DNA of 64,000 nucleotides from Thalassotalea_H sp040779345 (GTDB lineage Bacteria; Pseudomonadota; Gammaproteobacteria; Enterobacterales; Alteromonadaceae), in contig JBFONU010000001.1 of the NCBI GenBank assembly GCA_040779345.1, positions 124,001-188,000 of the forward strand, in the 5' to 3' direction. Both the position numbers and the translations under genes were made by a program. Of this stretch, positions 27,594 to 37,255 are shown piece after piece. Every line of letters starts with the position of its first letter. Position 1 is the first letter of the stretch. Under the pieces are notes generated by a model, which searched no databases, was not told the DNA's origin, and was given only the letters and a program-made list of their open reading frames with translations.

Positions 27594-27771
27594 AAGAGAA
27601 TTTAACTTTTTTTAGGCTTTTGGCGAAAAAAATATGAAAAAACTACCACTTTTTGCAAAAACAGGCATCACATCTTGTAAAGTCTGGGGTATGATGGCGA
27701 CAATTAAAAAAATAATTTCATTACGTTATGGCATTATCGCCTTAACGAAGTAGCAAGGACATAAACACCAT

Positions 27772-28815
27772 ATGTTTAAAAAATTACGCGGCATGTTTTC
27801 TAATGATTTATCAATCGATTTAGGAACAGCAAATACTCTTATTTATGTCAAAGATCAGGGCATAGTATTAAATGAACCTTCTGTAGTTGCTATTCGTCAA
27901 GACAGAGCTGGTGGTTCAAAAAGTGTTGCGGCGGTTGGTGCGGCTGCGAAGCAAATGCTGGGGCGTACGCCAGGTAATATTGAAGCTATTCGTCCGATGA
28001 AAGATGGTGTTATCGCTAACTTTTTCGTTACTGAAAAAATGCTGCAGTATTTTATTAAACAAGTCCATAGCAATAATTTTTTACGTCCAAGCCCTAGAGT
28101 ATTAGTGTGTGTGCCTTGTGGCTCTACTCAAGTTGAACGCCGTGCTATTCGTGAGTCTGCATTAGGTGCTGGTGCTCGTGAAGTTTATTTGATTGACGAA
28201 CCTATGGCGGCAGCAATCGGTGCAGGAATGCCAGTTTCTGAAGCGACGGGCTCTATGGTGGTAGATATTGGTGGTGGTACAACTGAAGTGGGTATTATCT
28301 CATTAAATGGTGTGGTGTATTCATCTTCTGTTCGTATCGGTGGTGATAAGTTTGACGATGCCATAATTAACTATGTGCGTCGCAATTTTGGTAGTTTAAT
28401 TGGTGAAGCAACAGCTGAACGTATTAAACATGAAATCGGCTCGGCTTATCCAGGCGAAGAGCTTATTGAGATTGAAGTACGTGGTCGTAATCTTGCTGAA
28501 GGTGTTCCACGCAGTTTTACCTTAAACAGCAATGAAATTTTAGAAGCCTTGCAAGAACCGTTAACGGGTATTGTCAGTGCAATCATGGTGGCATTAGAGC
28601 AATCTCCACCAGAGCTAGCGTCTGATATTTCAGAACGCGGAATGGTTTTAACTGGTGGTGGTGCATCATTAAAAGATTTAGATCGCTTATTAATGGAAGA
28701 GACAGGTATACCTGTTGTCGTCGCTGATGATCCGCTTACTTGTGTTGCTCGTGGTGGCGGAAAAGCGCTAGAAATGATTGATATGCATGGTGGCGATCTT
28801 TTCTCATATGAGTAA
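27772..28815 (+). CDS. mreB: Rod-shape actin homologue MreB
   Basis: A 347-residue actin-like ATPase that guides lateral wall synthesis. The phosphate-1 motif IDLGTANTLIYVK, the DIGGGTTEVGII motif and the TGGGASLKDLDRLL ending match MreB closely. It starts at an ATG with AAGGA about 12 bases upstream. It follows mshQ by 178 bp. mreC follows after 94 bp. Confidence 0.98.
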   Translation: MFKKLRGMFSNDLSIDLGTANTLIYVKDQGIVLNEPSVVAIRQDRAGGSKSVAAVGAAAKQMLGRTPGNIEAIRPMKDGVIANFFVTEKMLQYFIKQVHSNNFLRPSPRVLVCVPCGSTQVERRAIRESALGAGAREVYLIDEPMAAAIGAGMPVSEATGSMVVDIGGGTTEVGIISLNGVVYSSSVRIGGDKFDDAIINYVRRNFGSLIGEATAERIKHEIGSAYPGEELIEIEVRGRNLAEGVPRSFTLNSNEILEALQEPLTGIVSAIMVALEQSPPELASDISERGMVLTGGGASLKDLDRLLMEETGIPVVVADDPLTCVARGGGKALEMIDMHGGDLFSYE

Positions 28816-28909
28816 ATTGTATTCATTTTTTAAATGGCAGTGCGGTAAATTTGAAGAATTTGCATTATAAAAATGCAGATTTTAACTGATATGAGATGAA
28901 GATTACTCG

Positions 28910-29797
28910 ATGAATCCAATCTTTAAACATGGACCATCTCCACAGCACCGGCTAGTTCTGGTGCTGTTTTGTTCTGCGCTATTGATTTTTTTCGATCATA
29001 AAATGAATAGCTTCGAGTCTGTGCGTGGTTATTTACAATCTATGGTTAGCCCGTTGCAATACCTCGCCACAACGCCCAAGAAAATGATTGATTGGGCGGT
29101 TGAGAATATGGTGACACGTCGTCAACTCATTGCTGATAATCAGCAGTACAAAACCAACGAATTGCGCTTTCAAGAACAGACAATGCAATTAAATATGTTG
29201 AAAAAAGAGAATGAACGTTTGCGTTCACTTCTTTCGTCACCTGTTAGAGCCGATGCTAAAAAAATGGTAGCGGAAATATTATCGGTTGATAGCGATCCAT
29301 ATTCTCATCAAGTAGTCATTAACCGTGGTGCTAATGATGGTGTGTTTGAAGGTCAAGCCGTTATTGATGATCAAGGGATTGTTGGTCAAGTATTACATGT
29401 AGGGACTATTTCAAGCCGAATTTTATTGATCACCGATGTTACTCACGCAGTACCTGTTCGTATTAGCCGAAATGGTATTCGGTTAATTGCCAATGGTACT
29501 GGAAATATTGATCGATTAACCCATAACTATGTGCCGCATAGCACAGATGTGCGAGTGGGAGATGAATTAGTAACATCCGGTTTAGGTGGAAAATACCCGG
29601 AAGGTTATCCTGTCGCTAAAGTCTCTGCAGTTCGACAAGATAAGTCGCGTCCATTTGCTCAAGTACAAAGTGAGCCTATGGCGCAAATAAACCGTTTACG
29701 TTATGTATTACTGCTATGGCCAGAGCGGCCGACTAAAATATTTTCATCAAAAGAAGATCTCGCACTAGTAAAGGAGACTCATGATGTTGGCACATAA
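28910..29797 (+). CDS. mreC: Rod-shape protein MreC
   Basis: A 295-residue bitopic protein with a membrane helix at about 17-33, a coiled coil (about 65-107) and the conserved beta-domain pattern (VVINRGANDGVFEGQAVIDDQG, cited in parts) with GGKYPEGYPVAKV. MreC bridges MreB/MreD to the periplasmic wall machinery. Its coding end overlaps mreD by 17 bp. Confidence 0.96.
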   Translation: MNPIFKHGPSPQHRLVLVLFCSALLIFFDHKMNSFESVRGYLQSMVSPLQYLATTPKKMIDWAVENMVTRRQLIADNQQYKTNELRFQEQTMQLNMLKKENERLRSLLSSPVRADAKKMVAEILSVDSDPYSHQVVINRGANDGVFEGQAVIDDQGIVGQVLHVGTISSRILLITDVTHAVPVRISRNGIRLIANGTGNIDRLTHNYVPHSTDVRVGDELVTSGLGGKYPEGYPVAKVSAVRQDKSRPFAQVQSEPMAQINRLRYVLLLWPERPTKIFSSKEDLALVKETHDVGT

Positions 29798-30263
29798 CGG
29801 CATTATTATCATTTTTACGTTACTAGTGGCCTTGATGGCGAGCATTATGCCAATGCCTTTAAGTGCTGATGCGTTTCGCCCTGATTGGGTGTTAGTGGTG
29901 CTACTATATTGGACCTTAGCCCTACCGGCTCGAGTTAACGTGATCACCGCTTGGGTAATGGGTTTTTTACTTGACGTATTATTAGGTTCAATACTTGGAG
30001 TTCATGCCGCCGCCATGGCATTGTCGGTATTTATTATTGCAGGGAACTTTCAAAAAATTCGGAATTTCTCTGTATGGCAGCAAGCCTTAATTGTTGGAGT
30101 GGTTTCGTCGCTGTATCATTTATTGGTTTTTTGGTTTCAACGCTTTCTAACGGATGTTGTTTTTCTTCCCAGTTATTTATATCCCGTGATTACCACTATT
30201 GTCTTATGGCCTTGGGCATTTTTATTACTGCGCAAAATTCGCCGTCATTTTAAAATAAGTTAA
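29781..30263 (+). CDS. mreD: Rod-shape protein MreD
   Basis: A 160-residue inner-membrane protein with about five helices. The FRPDWVLVVLLYW and GFLLDVLLGSILGVHA motifs are typical of MreD. AAGGAG at about 29770 serves either of two adjacent ATGs (29781, 29784). It ends 1 bp before the maf start, so mreBCD and maf are likely co-transcribed. Confidence 0.95.
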   Translation: MMLAHNGIIIIFTLLVALMASIMPMPLSADAFRPDWVLVVLLYWTLALPARVNVITAWVMGFLLDVLLGSILGVHAAAMALSVFIIAGNFQKIRNFSVWQQALIVGVVSSLYHLLVFWFQRFLTDVVFLPSYLYPVITTIVLWPWAFLLLRKIRRHFKIS

Positions 30264-30264
30264 C

Positions 30265-30846
30265 GTGAATAAACTCATCTTAGCGTCTCAATCTCCCCGT
30301 CGTGGTGAATTGTTAACTCAACTTGGTTATCAATTTTCAGCTTGTCCGGCGGATATTGACGAATCAGAAAAAAAACATGAAACGCCTGTTGAATATGTTG
30401 CCCGCTTAGCGTTCGAAAAAGCTCAGTGCATTGCTAAAAATCAAGCAAAAACCACAGTGGTGTTAGGCTCTGATACCTGTGTCGTCAAAGACGGTAAAAT
30501 TTTAGGTAAACCTGAGGATTTAGCACAATGCATTGAACATTTATCTATGTTGTCAGCAAGCACACATCAGGTGTTTACCGCAATTGCCGTTGTTCAGGGA
30601 GAGTTAAGCAAAACCCTTGTAATATCAACTGACGTAGAATTTAAAGCGTTATCAACGAGTGAAATAGAGCGTTATTGGCAAACAGGTGAGCCGCAGGATA
30701 AAGCTGGCTCATATGGTATTCAAGGTATTGCCGGACAATTTGTGAAACAAATTAAAGGTAGCTACTCGGCAGTGGTTGGCTTACCTTTATATGAAACAGC
30801 GCAATTGTTAGCTGAATTTTCACTTCCTACGCCTATTCAAAGGTAG
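30265..30846 (+). CDS. maf: Maf-family nucleotide pyrophosphatase (dTTP/UTP type, YhdE)
   Basis: A 193-residue Maf protein starting at GTG. The SQSPRRGELL phosphate-binding motif (8-17), ADIDES, GSDTCVV and GEPQDKAGSYGIQG motifs define the family. The YhdE subgroup hydrolyses dTTP, UTP and modified pyrimidine nucleotides to monophosphates. Position between mreD and rng is conserved in gammaproteobacteria. Confidence 0.93.
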   Translation: MNKLILASQSPRRGELLTQLGYQFSACPADIDESEKKHETPVEYVARLAFEKAQCIAKNQAKTTVVLGSDTCVVKDGKILGKPEDLAQCIEHLSMLSASTHQVFTAIAVVQGELSKTLVISTDVEFKALSTSEIERYWQTGEPQDKAGSYGIQGIAGQFVKQIKGSYSAVVGLPLYETAQLLAEFSLPTPIQR

Positions 30847-30875
30847 TGGGCGTTGATGTTTAAGAAGGAAAAATA

Positions 30876-32339
30876 ATGAGCGGTGAATTATTAATTAATG
30901 TGACGCCTAGTGAAACTCGGGTTGCATTAATTGAAAATGGTGTGTTGCAAGAAATGCATGTTGAGCGCGAAGCTAAACGTGGATTAGTCGGTAATATATA
31001 TTTAGGTAAAGTGATCAGAGTGTTACCTGGAATGCAAGCGGCTTTTGTTGACATAAACCTAGATAAGGCCGCCTTTTTACATGCCTCAGATATTAATTCA
31101 AAATTGATCTTAAATGATGACGAGAGTAAAGATCAGGTACCCGATATTCGTAGTTTGGTTCATGAGGGACAGTTTATTGTTGTGCAAGTGGTTAAAGACC
31201 CTTTAGGTACAAAAGGCGCGAGACTAACCACGGATATTACCGTTGCCGCTCGTTACTTAGTTTTAATGCCAAACTCTAATCATGCTGGCATTTCACAGCG
31301 TATTGAAGATATTGAAGAAAGAAAGCGACTTCGTAATATTGTCTCGCCGTATTGTGATGAAACTCATGGCTTTATCGTACGAACGGCCGCTGAAGGAGCA
31401 GGAGATCAAGAATTACGTCATGATGCTGAGTTTCTCCGTCGCGTTTGGTCAAAAGTGTTAGAGCGCAAGGAAAGAAAACAAACACAATCGGCAATTTACC
31501 AAGACTTGTCATTAGCGTTTAGGGTACTTCGTGATTTTGTTGGGACCTCATTAGAGCGCATACGTATTGATTCAAAACTCACTTTTGAGCAACTAGGGGA
31601 GTTCACCCAAGAATTTGTTCCTGAGCTGGCTAAAGTCCTTGAATATTATCCTGGTGAACGGCCTATTTTTGATTTGTTTGATGTTGAAAATGAAATTCAG
31701 CGGGCACTACATCGTAAAATTGAGCTAAAATCAGGTGGCTACCTTATTATTGATCAAACCGAAGCAATGACGACGATTGATATTAATACTGGCGCATTTG
31801 TTGGTCATCGTAATTTAGAAGAGACAATTTTTAATACCAATATTGAAGCAACTCAAGCAATTGCTCGCCAGCTCAGATTGAGGAATTTGGGCGGAATCAT
31901 CATTGTAGACTTTATTGATATGCTAAGTAGCGATCATCAAAAACGGGTCCATCATAGCCTTGATGTTGCTATGAGCAAAGATAAGGTCAAATATAGTATT
32001 AGCGGTTTTTCGGCGTTAGGTTTAGTTGAGATGACGCGCAAGCGCACACGAGAAAGCTTAGAGCATATTTTATGTGGTGAATGTTCTGTTTGTCAGGGAC
32101 GTGGTCATTTAAAAACTGTCGAAACAATTTGTTTTGAAATTTTACGTGAAATTGTGCGGGTCAATCGAGCTTATGATTCTGACAAATTTATCGTTTATGC
32201 CGCATCAGCTGTGAGTGAAGCACTAATTAATGATGAATACCATAACCTTGCTGAGTTAGAAGTTTTTATTGGTAAGCAGATAAAAATACAAACGGAAACG
32301 CTGTATAATCAAGAGCAATTTGATGTTGTGATGATGTAA
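30876..32339 (+). CDS. rng: Ribonuclease G
   Basis: A 487-residue endoribonuclease of the RNase E/G family acting on 16S rRNA 5' maturation and mRNA decay. It has an S1 domain (about 38-125), the DINTGAFVGHRNLEETI region and the VDFIDM catalytic Asp region. The zinc-link segment LCGECSVC lies near residue 400. It has the short form without the RNase E scaffold tail. AAGGAA precedes the ATG. Confidence 0.96.
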   Translation: MSGELLINVTPSETRVALIENGVLQEMHVEREAKRGLVGNIYLGKVIRVLPGMQAAFVDINLDKAAFLHASDINSKLILNDDESKDQVPDIRSLVHEGQFIVVQVVKDPLGTKGARLTTDITVAARYLVLMPNSNHAGISQRIEDIEERKRLRNIVSPYCDETHGFIVRTAAEGAGDQELRHDAEFLRRVWSKVLERKERKQTQSAIYQDLSLAFRVLRDFVGTSLERIRIDSKLTFEQLGEFTQEFVPELAKVLEYYPGERPIFDLFDVENEIQRALHRKIELKSGGYLIIDQTEAMTTIDINTGAFVGHRNLEETIFNTNIEATQAIARQLRLRNLGGIIIVDFIDMLSSDHQKRVHHSLDVAMSKDKVKYSISGFSALGLVEMTRKRTRESLEHILCGECSVCQGRGHLKTVETICFEILREIVRVNRAYDSDKFIVYAASAVSEALINDEYHNLAELEVFIGKQIKIQTETLYNQEQFDVVMM

Positions 32340-32421
32340 ATATTATTAAAAAATGAACGACTTTCTCATGGAGGAGATAATGGTTTTAAAAATGAGTGAT
32401 AGTTAAGAAGCATAAGAGAAT

Positions 32422-35400
32422 ATGGGTATATCAAAGGTTTCAAATCGTTGGTTAAATAGAGCATACAAATGCATTGCCATTTTCTTGGTGACATTTGCTG
32501 TGCTGATCAGTGCATTGCGACTATTTCTACCTTATGCACACAATTATCGCCAAAATCTTCAAGATTATATTAACGCTTCCTATGAAAGTAATATTGTTAT
32601 TGGTTCCTTAAATATGGGCTGGCAAAGCTCAGGACCGACAATAGAGGCTAACAATGTCAGTATTTTACGAGCACAAGGTGCGGAAGTTTATATTGACTCT
32701 TTTAATATCAATATCGACTTTTGGAAAAGCTTAAGAAATAGACGATTAGTCACTCAAAACTTTACCTTGGATGGGGTGAAAGTGTTGTTTGATAAAAAGG
32801 TGTTAGCTCAAAACTCAAACGCTGAGCAAGACGCTGTGCTGATTGAAAATGTCTCAGAGTTATTTCTCAAGCAAATCGGGCGCTTTACTGTTAATAATAG
32901 TCAGATCATTTACCGCACAGAGACTAAGGAACGTACCTTTTTAATTAGCCAAATTGATTGGTTAAATCAAGGCAATGATCATAAGGCCCATGGCAGTGTG
33001 ATACTTGATGGTTTAACGTCTAATAATTTACAAGTTGATCTTGATGTTACCGGTGAAACTTTATCTGATATGCAAGGCAAACTTTACCTTTCAGCAAATC
33101 AACTTAATATAACGCCATGGCTTGATAAAGTATTAGTGATTGATGATGAAAATACACATTCAACGATTAACTTTAATGCATGGCTTTCTATTGAAAATGG
33201 TTTGGCTAAAAAGCTGCAGCTTGCTTTAGGTCAAAATCAAATTGCATGGCAGTATAAAGAAAATATTCAAACACTGAATATTGATCAAGGGCAGATTGTG
33301 GTTAATCACCTCGATGCCCCAGAAAATTTACAAATCTATTCCTCTAAGATAAACATAAACTCAAATAATAAAACGTGGCAGCCGTTAACTTTTGAAGTGA
33401 ATCGAGTGAATGAAGCACTTCAAGGTTATGTCTCAACTATTAATATTGAAGGTGTTGCTGATCTCATACCGCTATTTGTCGAACAACCTGATACTCTCTC
33501 AATCATTAAGCAATTGAACCCGATGGGGACAGTGAATGATATATATTTGCAGCTTGTAGACAACGAACTATCTTCAGTGGCTACTTTTACCGATTTTACC
33601 AGCCAATATAGCGAAGGGATCCCTGGCATACAAAATGTGTCAGGTGAACTTGTTTTTGCGGAGCAACAGTTACAGGTTAGTTTAAATGCGGTTTCAGGTG
33701 CATTAGATTTTGATAAGCATTTTATTGCCCCAATAAGGTATCAGTCGTTATCTTCGACAATGCATCTTTCTTTGACAGAGAATAGCTGGCAATTGACTAG
33801 TGAACATATTGATTTTGTTTCTGAGCAAATCAAAGTGAGTGCCAAACTCGGGGTGTTTGCAGAGCAAGGTAAAGATGTACAAATGTCTCTGTTAGCCACA
33901 GCGACCGATGGCAATGCTATTTATGCGCAAACTTTCTATCCTCATTTATTAATGGGTGATGACTTAGTTAATTATTTAAAGGGAGCCTTGCAACAAGGTA
34001 AACTTGAGCAAGCTTTAGTGCTTATTAACGGGCCAGTGAATAGTTTTCCATATCAAGATGGCAGTGGCACATTTGTAGTAGACGCCGAACTGAGTGGGGC
34101 AACGTTCAAATTTGAACAAAACTGGCCGGCAATAAATCACTTCTCAGCTAATTTAAATTTTACCAATAACAGCATGTTAATCACTGGCCGTGATGGTTTA
34201 TTAAGTGGTATTGATGTCAGAGGGGTAAAAGCAGGTATTGCCGATTTAACCAATAATCAAGTGTTAACGGTTGATGCTCAGTTTAATGAAACCGCGCCTG
34301 AGCTGGTTAAAAATTTAATGCTCACCAGTCCATTAGATGACAGCGTAGGCGCCGTGTTAGAACAAATAAAAATTGGTCAAAATATTTCGGGTGATTTTAG
34401 CTTGTCTTTACCTTTAGCGGATACAAAATTAGCCCTAGCTAAAGGTCAAATTCATTTCAACAATAATAATATTACCTTGCAAACCCCAGAGATGTATTTT
34501 GCTAAAGTTGGCGGTAGCTTACGTTTTGAAAATGAAAAAATTACCACAGATAATGTCAGTTTACTGTGGCGTGATATGCCATTAACGCTTGATGTTAATG
34601 CTTACGATAATGACCAACATTACCAAACAGATATTGCTATTTCAGCAAAATGGCAGGAGCAAGCATGGCTTGCACAAGTCCCTGAACTTCTTAAACCATA
34701 TGCTGATGGAGCATTGAATTGGCAAGGATCATTAGCGATAAAAAACTTCCATGACGGACAGTTTTCTTACCAACTTGATATAGCATCAAATTTAGTTGAT
34801 ACACAACTTAATATACCTCAGCCATTCGCGAAAAAGATCCATGAAGAAAAAAATGCCAACATCAAGGTTTACGGCAATGAAAATCAATCAAGAATAGATG
34901 TAAAAATTGGCGAGCAATTAAATTTTTATGGCAATTTAAACCATCAGCAGGTTTCATTTACTCAAGCACACCTTATTTTGGGGGATGAGCCAATGTATCT
35001 TCCGATGAGAGGGTTTCATATTACGGCTAACTTAGCTGAGGCTAAGTTTGAACAATGGCAACCTTTTGTCAGTGATATTATTGAAAGTTTGCCTGAACCC
35101 GAGAGTCAAACACAAAGCATTCAATTATTGGAACAACCCCAACGTATTCGCGGCAAAGTAGCAAAGCTCAATTTTCTCGACGAGTCCATTCATGGTGTTT
35201 CATTTAATTTAGCTGATGAAATTAGCTGGTGGTTATTGGAATTGACGAGTAAAGAAGCTCGGGCAAAGGTAAAGTTTTATCCTGATTGGCACCTTCAAGG
35301 GCTTGATATAAATGCTGACTTTATTCATTTAGCTCCTGAAAAAATGCTATTTTCCCATACTCAAGATGAAAATAACGCTGAGACGAAATCTACAGAGAAT

Positions 35401-36408
35401 AAGCAATTAACCACTGTTACGTCGTTCGATAGTGCTTTTAATGATAAGTTTTTTAGCAATATTCCATCGCTGCAGGTTAACTGTGAAGATTGCACGTATG
35501 GCAATTTGAATTTAGGTAAAGTGACTTTTAACTTACAAAGACAAAGTGACGATGTATTAACTCTGAATAATTTTGTCTCACAACGAAAAAATAATAAGTT
35601 ATCTTTCGATGCTAAATGGCAGCATAACCAAGAGTCATCTCAAACAACTATCGCAGGTGATTATAATACAAAAGATATTGAACGTGAGCTTGAACGTTTA
35701 GGTTTACCTTCTACGGTTAAAGACAGTGGTTTGAAATCTTCTTTTGATTTAAATTGGCTCGGTGGGCCACAAAACTTTGCCATTGCCACTTTAAATGGCG
35801 ATATCAGCGGTAAGTTAGATGAAGGCTATTTAGCTGAAGTGCCCGATAAAGCAAGAGCGTTATCGATATTGAGCTTGCAATCTTTAGTTCGAAAATTAAA
35901 ATTTGATTTTAGAGACATCTTTAGTGATGGTATGTTCTATAGTGAAATCAAAGGCGACTTTCATATTCAAAAGGGAGTTGTTTACACTAAAAACACTTTC
36001 CTAAAAGGCTCCGCTGGAGATTTATCTGTAAAAGGGAACACCGATTTAAATACTGAAATACTCGATTATAAAATGTCATACAAGCCTAATTATAGTGCAA
36101 GTTTGCCTGCCATAGCATGGATTGCAACGTTAAATCCTGTGACCTTTTTAGCTGGCATTGCAATAGATGAAGTGATCACCGCAAATGTATATAAAGAGTT
36201 AAAATTTGAAGTCACTGGTGATATTAGCGAACCGAGTTTTAAAGAAGTAGACCGTAAAACACAAAACATCAGTGTGGGCCGAGGAACACCACCACAAATT
36301 GTTGATAATATTCCAGATGTTCAGACTATTAAGTCAGGATCTATTAATCCTGAAACAGGCTTGATTGAAGAAAAAGTGCAGGATAATTTGGATAAATCAG
36401 ATGGTTAG
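32422..36408 (+). CDS. yhdP: YhdP-family AsmA-like lipid transport protein
   Basis: A 1328-residue protein with a single N-terminal membrane helix (about 15-34) and a very long beta-rich periplasmic body, ending in a DUF3971/AsmA-like region (KARALSILSLQSL, then GDLSVKGNTDL near 1200). YhdP works with TamB and YdbH in moving phospholipids to the outer membrane. Length and position after rng match the family. The last 8 bases overlap the nitrilase-family gene start. Confidence 0.92.
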   Translation: MGISKVSNRWLNRAYKCIAIFLVTFAVLISALRLFLPYAHNYRQNLQDYINASYESNIVIGSLNMGWQSSGPTIEANNVSILRAQGAEVYIDSFNINIDFWKSLRNRRLVTQNFTLDGVKVLFDKKVLAQNSNAEQDAVLIENVSELFLKQIGRFTVNNSQIIYRTETKERTFLISQIDWLNQGNDHKAHGSVILDGLTSNNLQVDLDVTGETLSDMQGKLYLSANQLNITPWLDKVLVIDDENTHSTINFNAWLSIENGLAKKLQLALGQNQIAWQYKENIQTLNIDQGQIVVNHLDAPENLQIYSSKININSNNKTWQPLTFEVNRVNEALQGYVSTINIEGVADLIPLFVEQPDTLSIIKQLNPMGTVNDIYLQLVDNELSSVATFTDFTSQYSEGIPGIQNVSGELVFAEQQLQVSLNAVSGALDFDKHFIAPIRYQSLSSTMHLSLTENSWQLTSEHIDFVSEQIKVSAKLGVFAEQGKDVQMSLLATATDGNAIYAQTFYPHLLMGDDLVNYLKGALQQGKLEQALVLINGPVNSFPYQDGSGTFVVDAELSGATFKFEQNWPAINHFSANLNFTNNSMLITGRDGLLSGIDVRGVKAGIADLTNNQVLTVDAQFNETAPELVKNLMLTSPLDDSVGAVLEQIKIGQNISGDFSLSLPLADTKLALAKGQIHFNNNNITLQTPEMYFAKVGGSLRFENEKITTDNVSLLWRDMPLTLDVNAYDNDQHYQTDIAISAKWQEQAWLAQVPELLKPYADGALNWQGSLAIKNFHDGQFSYQLDIASNLVDTQLNIPQPFAKKIHEEKNANIKVYGNENQSRIDVKIGEQLNFYGNLNHQQVSFTQAHLILGDEPMYLPMRGFHITANLAEAKFEQWQPFVSDIIESLPEPESQTQSIQLLEQPQRIRGKVAKLNFLDESIHGVSFNLADEISWWLLELTSKEARAKVKFYPDWHLQGLDINADFIHLAPEKMLFSHTQDENNAETKSTENKQLTTVTSFDSAFNDKFFSNIPSLQVNCEDCTYGNLNLGKVTFNLQRQSDDVLTLNNFVSQRKNNKLSFDAKWQHNQESSQTTIAGDYNTKDIERELERLGLPSTVKDSGLKSSFDLNWLGGPQNFAIATLNGDISGKLDEGYLAEVPDKARALSILSLQSLVRKLKFDFRDIFSDGMFYSEIKGDFHIQKGVVYTKNTFLKGSAGDLSVKGNTDLNTEILDYKMSYKPNYSASLPAIAWIATLNPVTFLAGIAIDEVITANVYKELKFEVTGDISEPSFKEVDRKTQNISVGRGTPPQIVDNIPDVQTIKSGSINPETGLIEEKVQDNLDKSDG

Positions 36409-37249
36409 AGTAAGCGCGATCCAGTTAACCTCAACGCCAAATGTTGAAGAAAATATTGCGAATATTGAACAGCAATTATCTGCTATTGCTTCTCATCAAA
36501 ACCACCTTGTGGTGTTACCTGAATGTTGTTTATATTTTGGTGGCCGAGACGCTGAGCAAGTCGACTTAGCAAAAGCCACCAGTGCCGATAATACGCTAGT
36601 AAGACAACTCGCCAATTTAGCGAATAAGTATTCTATAACGCTCGTTGCGGGTAGTATTCCTTTGTACCAAGCTCAAACCCAGAAATTTACCAATACCTGC
36701 TGCGTTTTTTCACCCCAAGGCGAACTTATTAGTGAATACAGTAAAATTCATTTATTTGATGTCAATGTTGACGATAATGAAAAAACCTATTGCGAATCTC
36801 GCTATACCCAAGCTGGTGATCAAGTTAAAACAGCCGATTTTGGCGATATTAAGGTTGGTTTAACGGTTTGTTATGATCTGCGATTTCCGGAACTGTATAG
36901 GCAATTAACAACATTAGGTGCGAAAATTATTACTGTGCCGAGTGCCTTTACAAAAGTCACAGGTAAAGCTCATTGGCAAACATTACTACGTGCAAGAGCA
37001 ATAGAAAATCAGGTTTATATTGTTGCAGCAGGTCAGCAAGGCGAACATGCCAATGGACGTGAAACATGGGGGCATAGTATGATTATTAGTCCTTGGGGTG
37101 ATATTATTGCCTGTAGAGAAGAAGGCCAAGGTATTATAACTGCCGACATTGATTTAAATGACATAGATAAAGTACGCAAAGCCATACCTGTGGCTGAACA
37201 TAACCGATTTACCACCAAATTGAAGCACTTAATTAAAGTAACAAGTTGA
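36401..37249 (+). CDS. Nitrilase-superfamily amidase (Nit1/Nit2-like; likely deaminated glutathione amidase)
   Basis: About 282 residues, alpha-beta-beta-alpha carbon-nitrogen hydrolase. The catalytic triad is visible: Glu in LPECCLYFGG, Lys in YSKIHLFDV and Cys in GLTVCYDLRFPELYR. The RFPELYR motif is typical of Nit1/YbeM-type enzymes that hydrolyse deaminated glutathione. The open frame reaches back to 36365, but MVRVSAIQL at 36401 is the family start and gives an 8-bp overlap with yhdP. It is followed by tldD after 6 bp. Confidence 0.85.
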   Translation: MVRVSAIQLTSTPNVEENIANIEQQLSAIASHQNHLVVLPECCLYFGGRDAEQVDLAKATSADNTLVRQLANLANKYSITLVAGSIPLYQAQTQKFTNTCCVFSPQGELISEYSKIHLFDVNVDDNEKTYCESRYTQAGDQVKTADFGDIKVGLTVCYDLRFPELYRQLTTLGAKIITVPSAFTKVTGKAHWQTLLRARAIENQVYIVAAGQQGEHANGRETWGHSMIISPWGDIIACREEGQGIITADIDLNDIDKVRKAIPVAEHNRFTTKLKHLIKVTS

Positions 37250-37255
37250 AATAAT

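Noticed and set aside
27660..27700. Promoter before mreB
   Set aside because: TATGAT at 27690 lacks a -35 element at a proper distance, so I do not call it.
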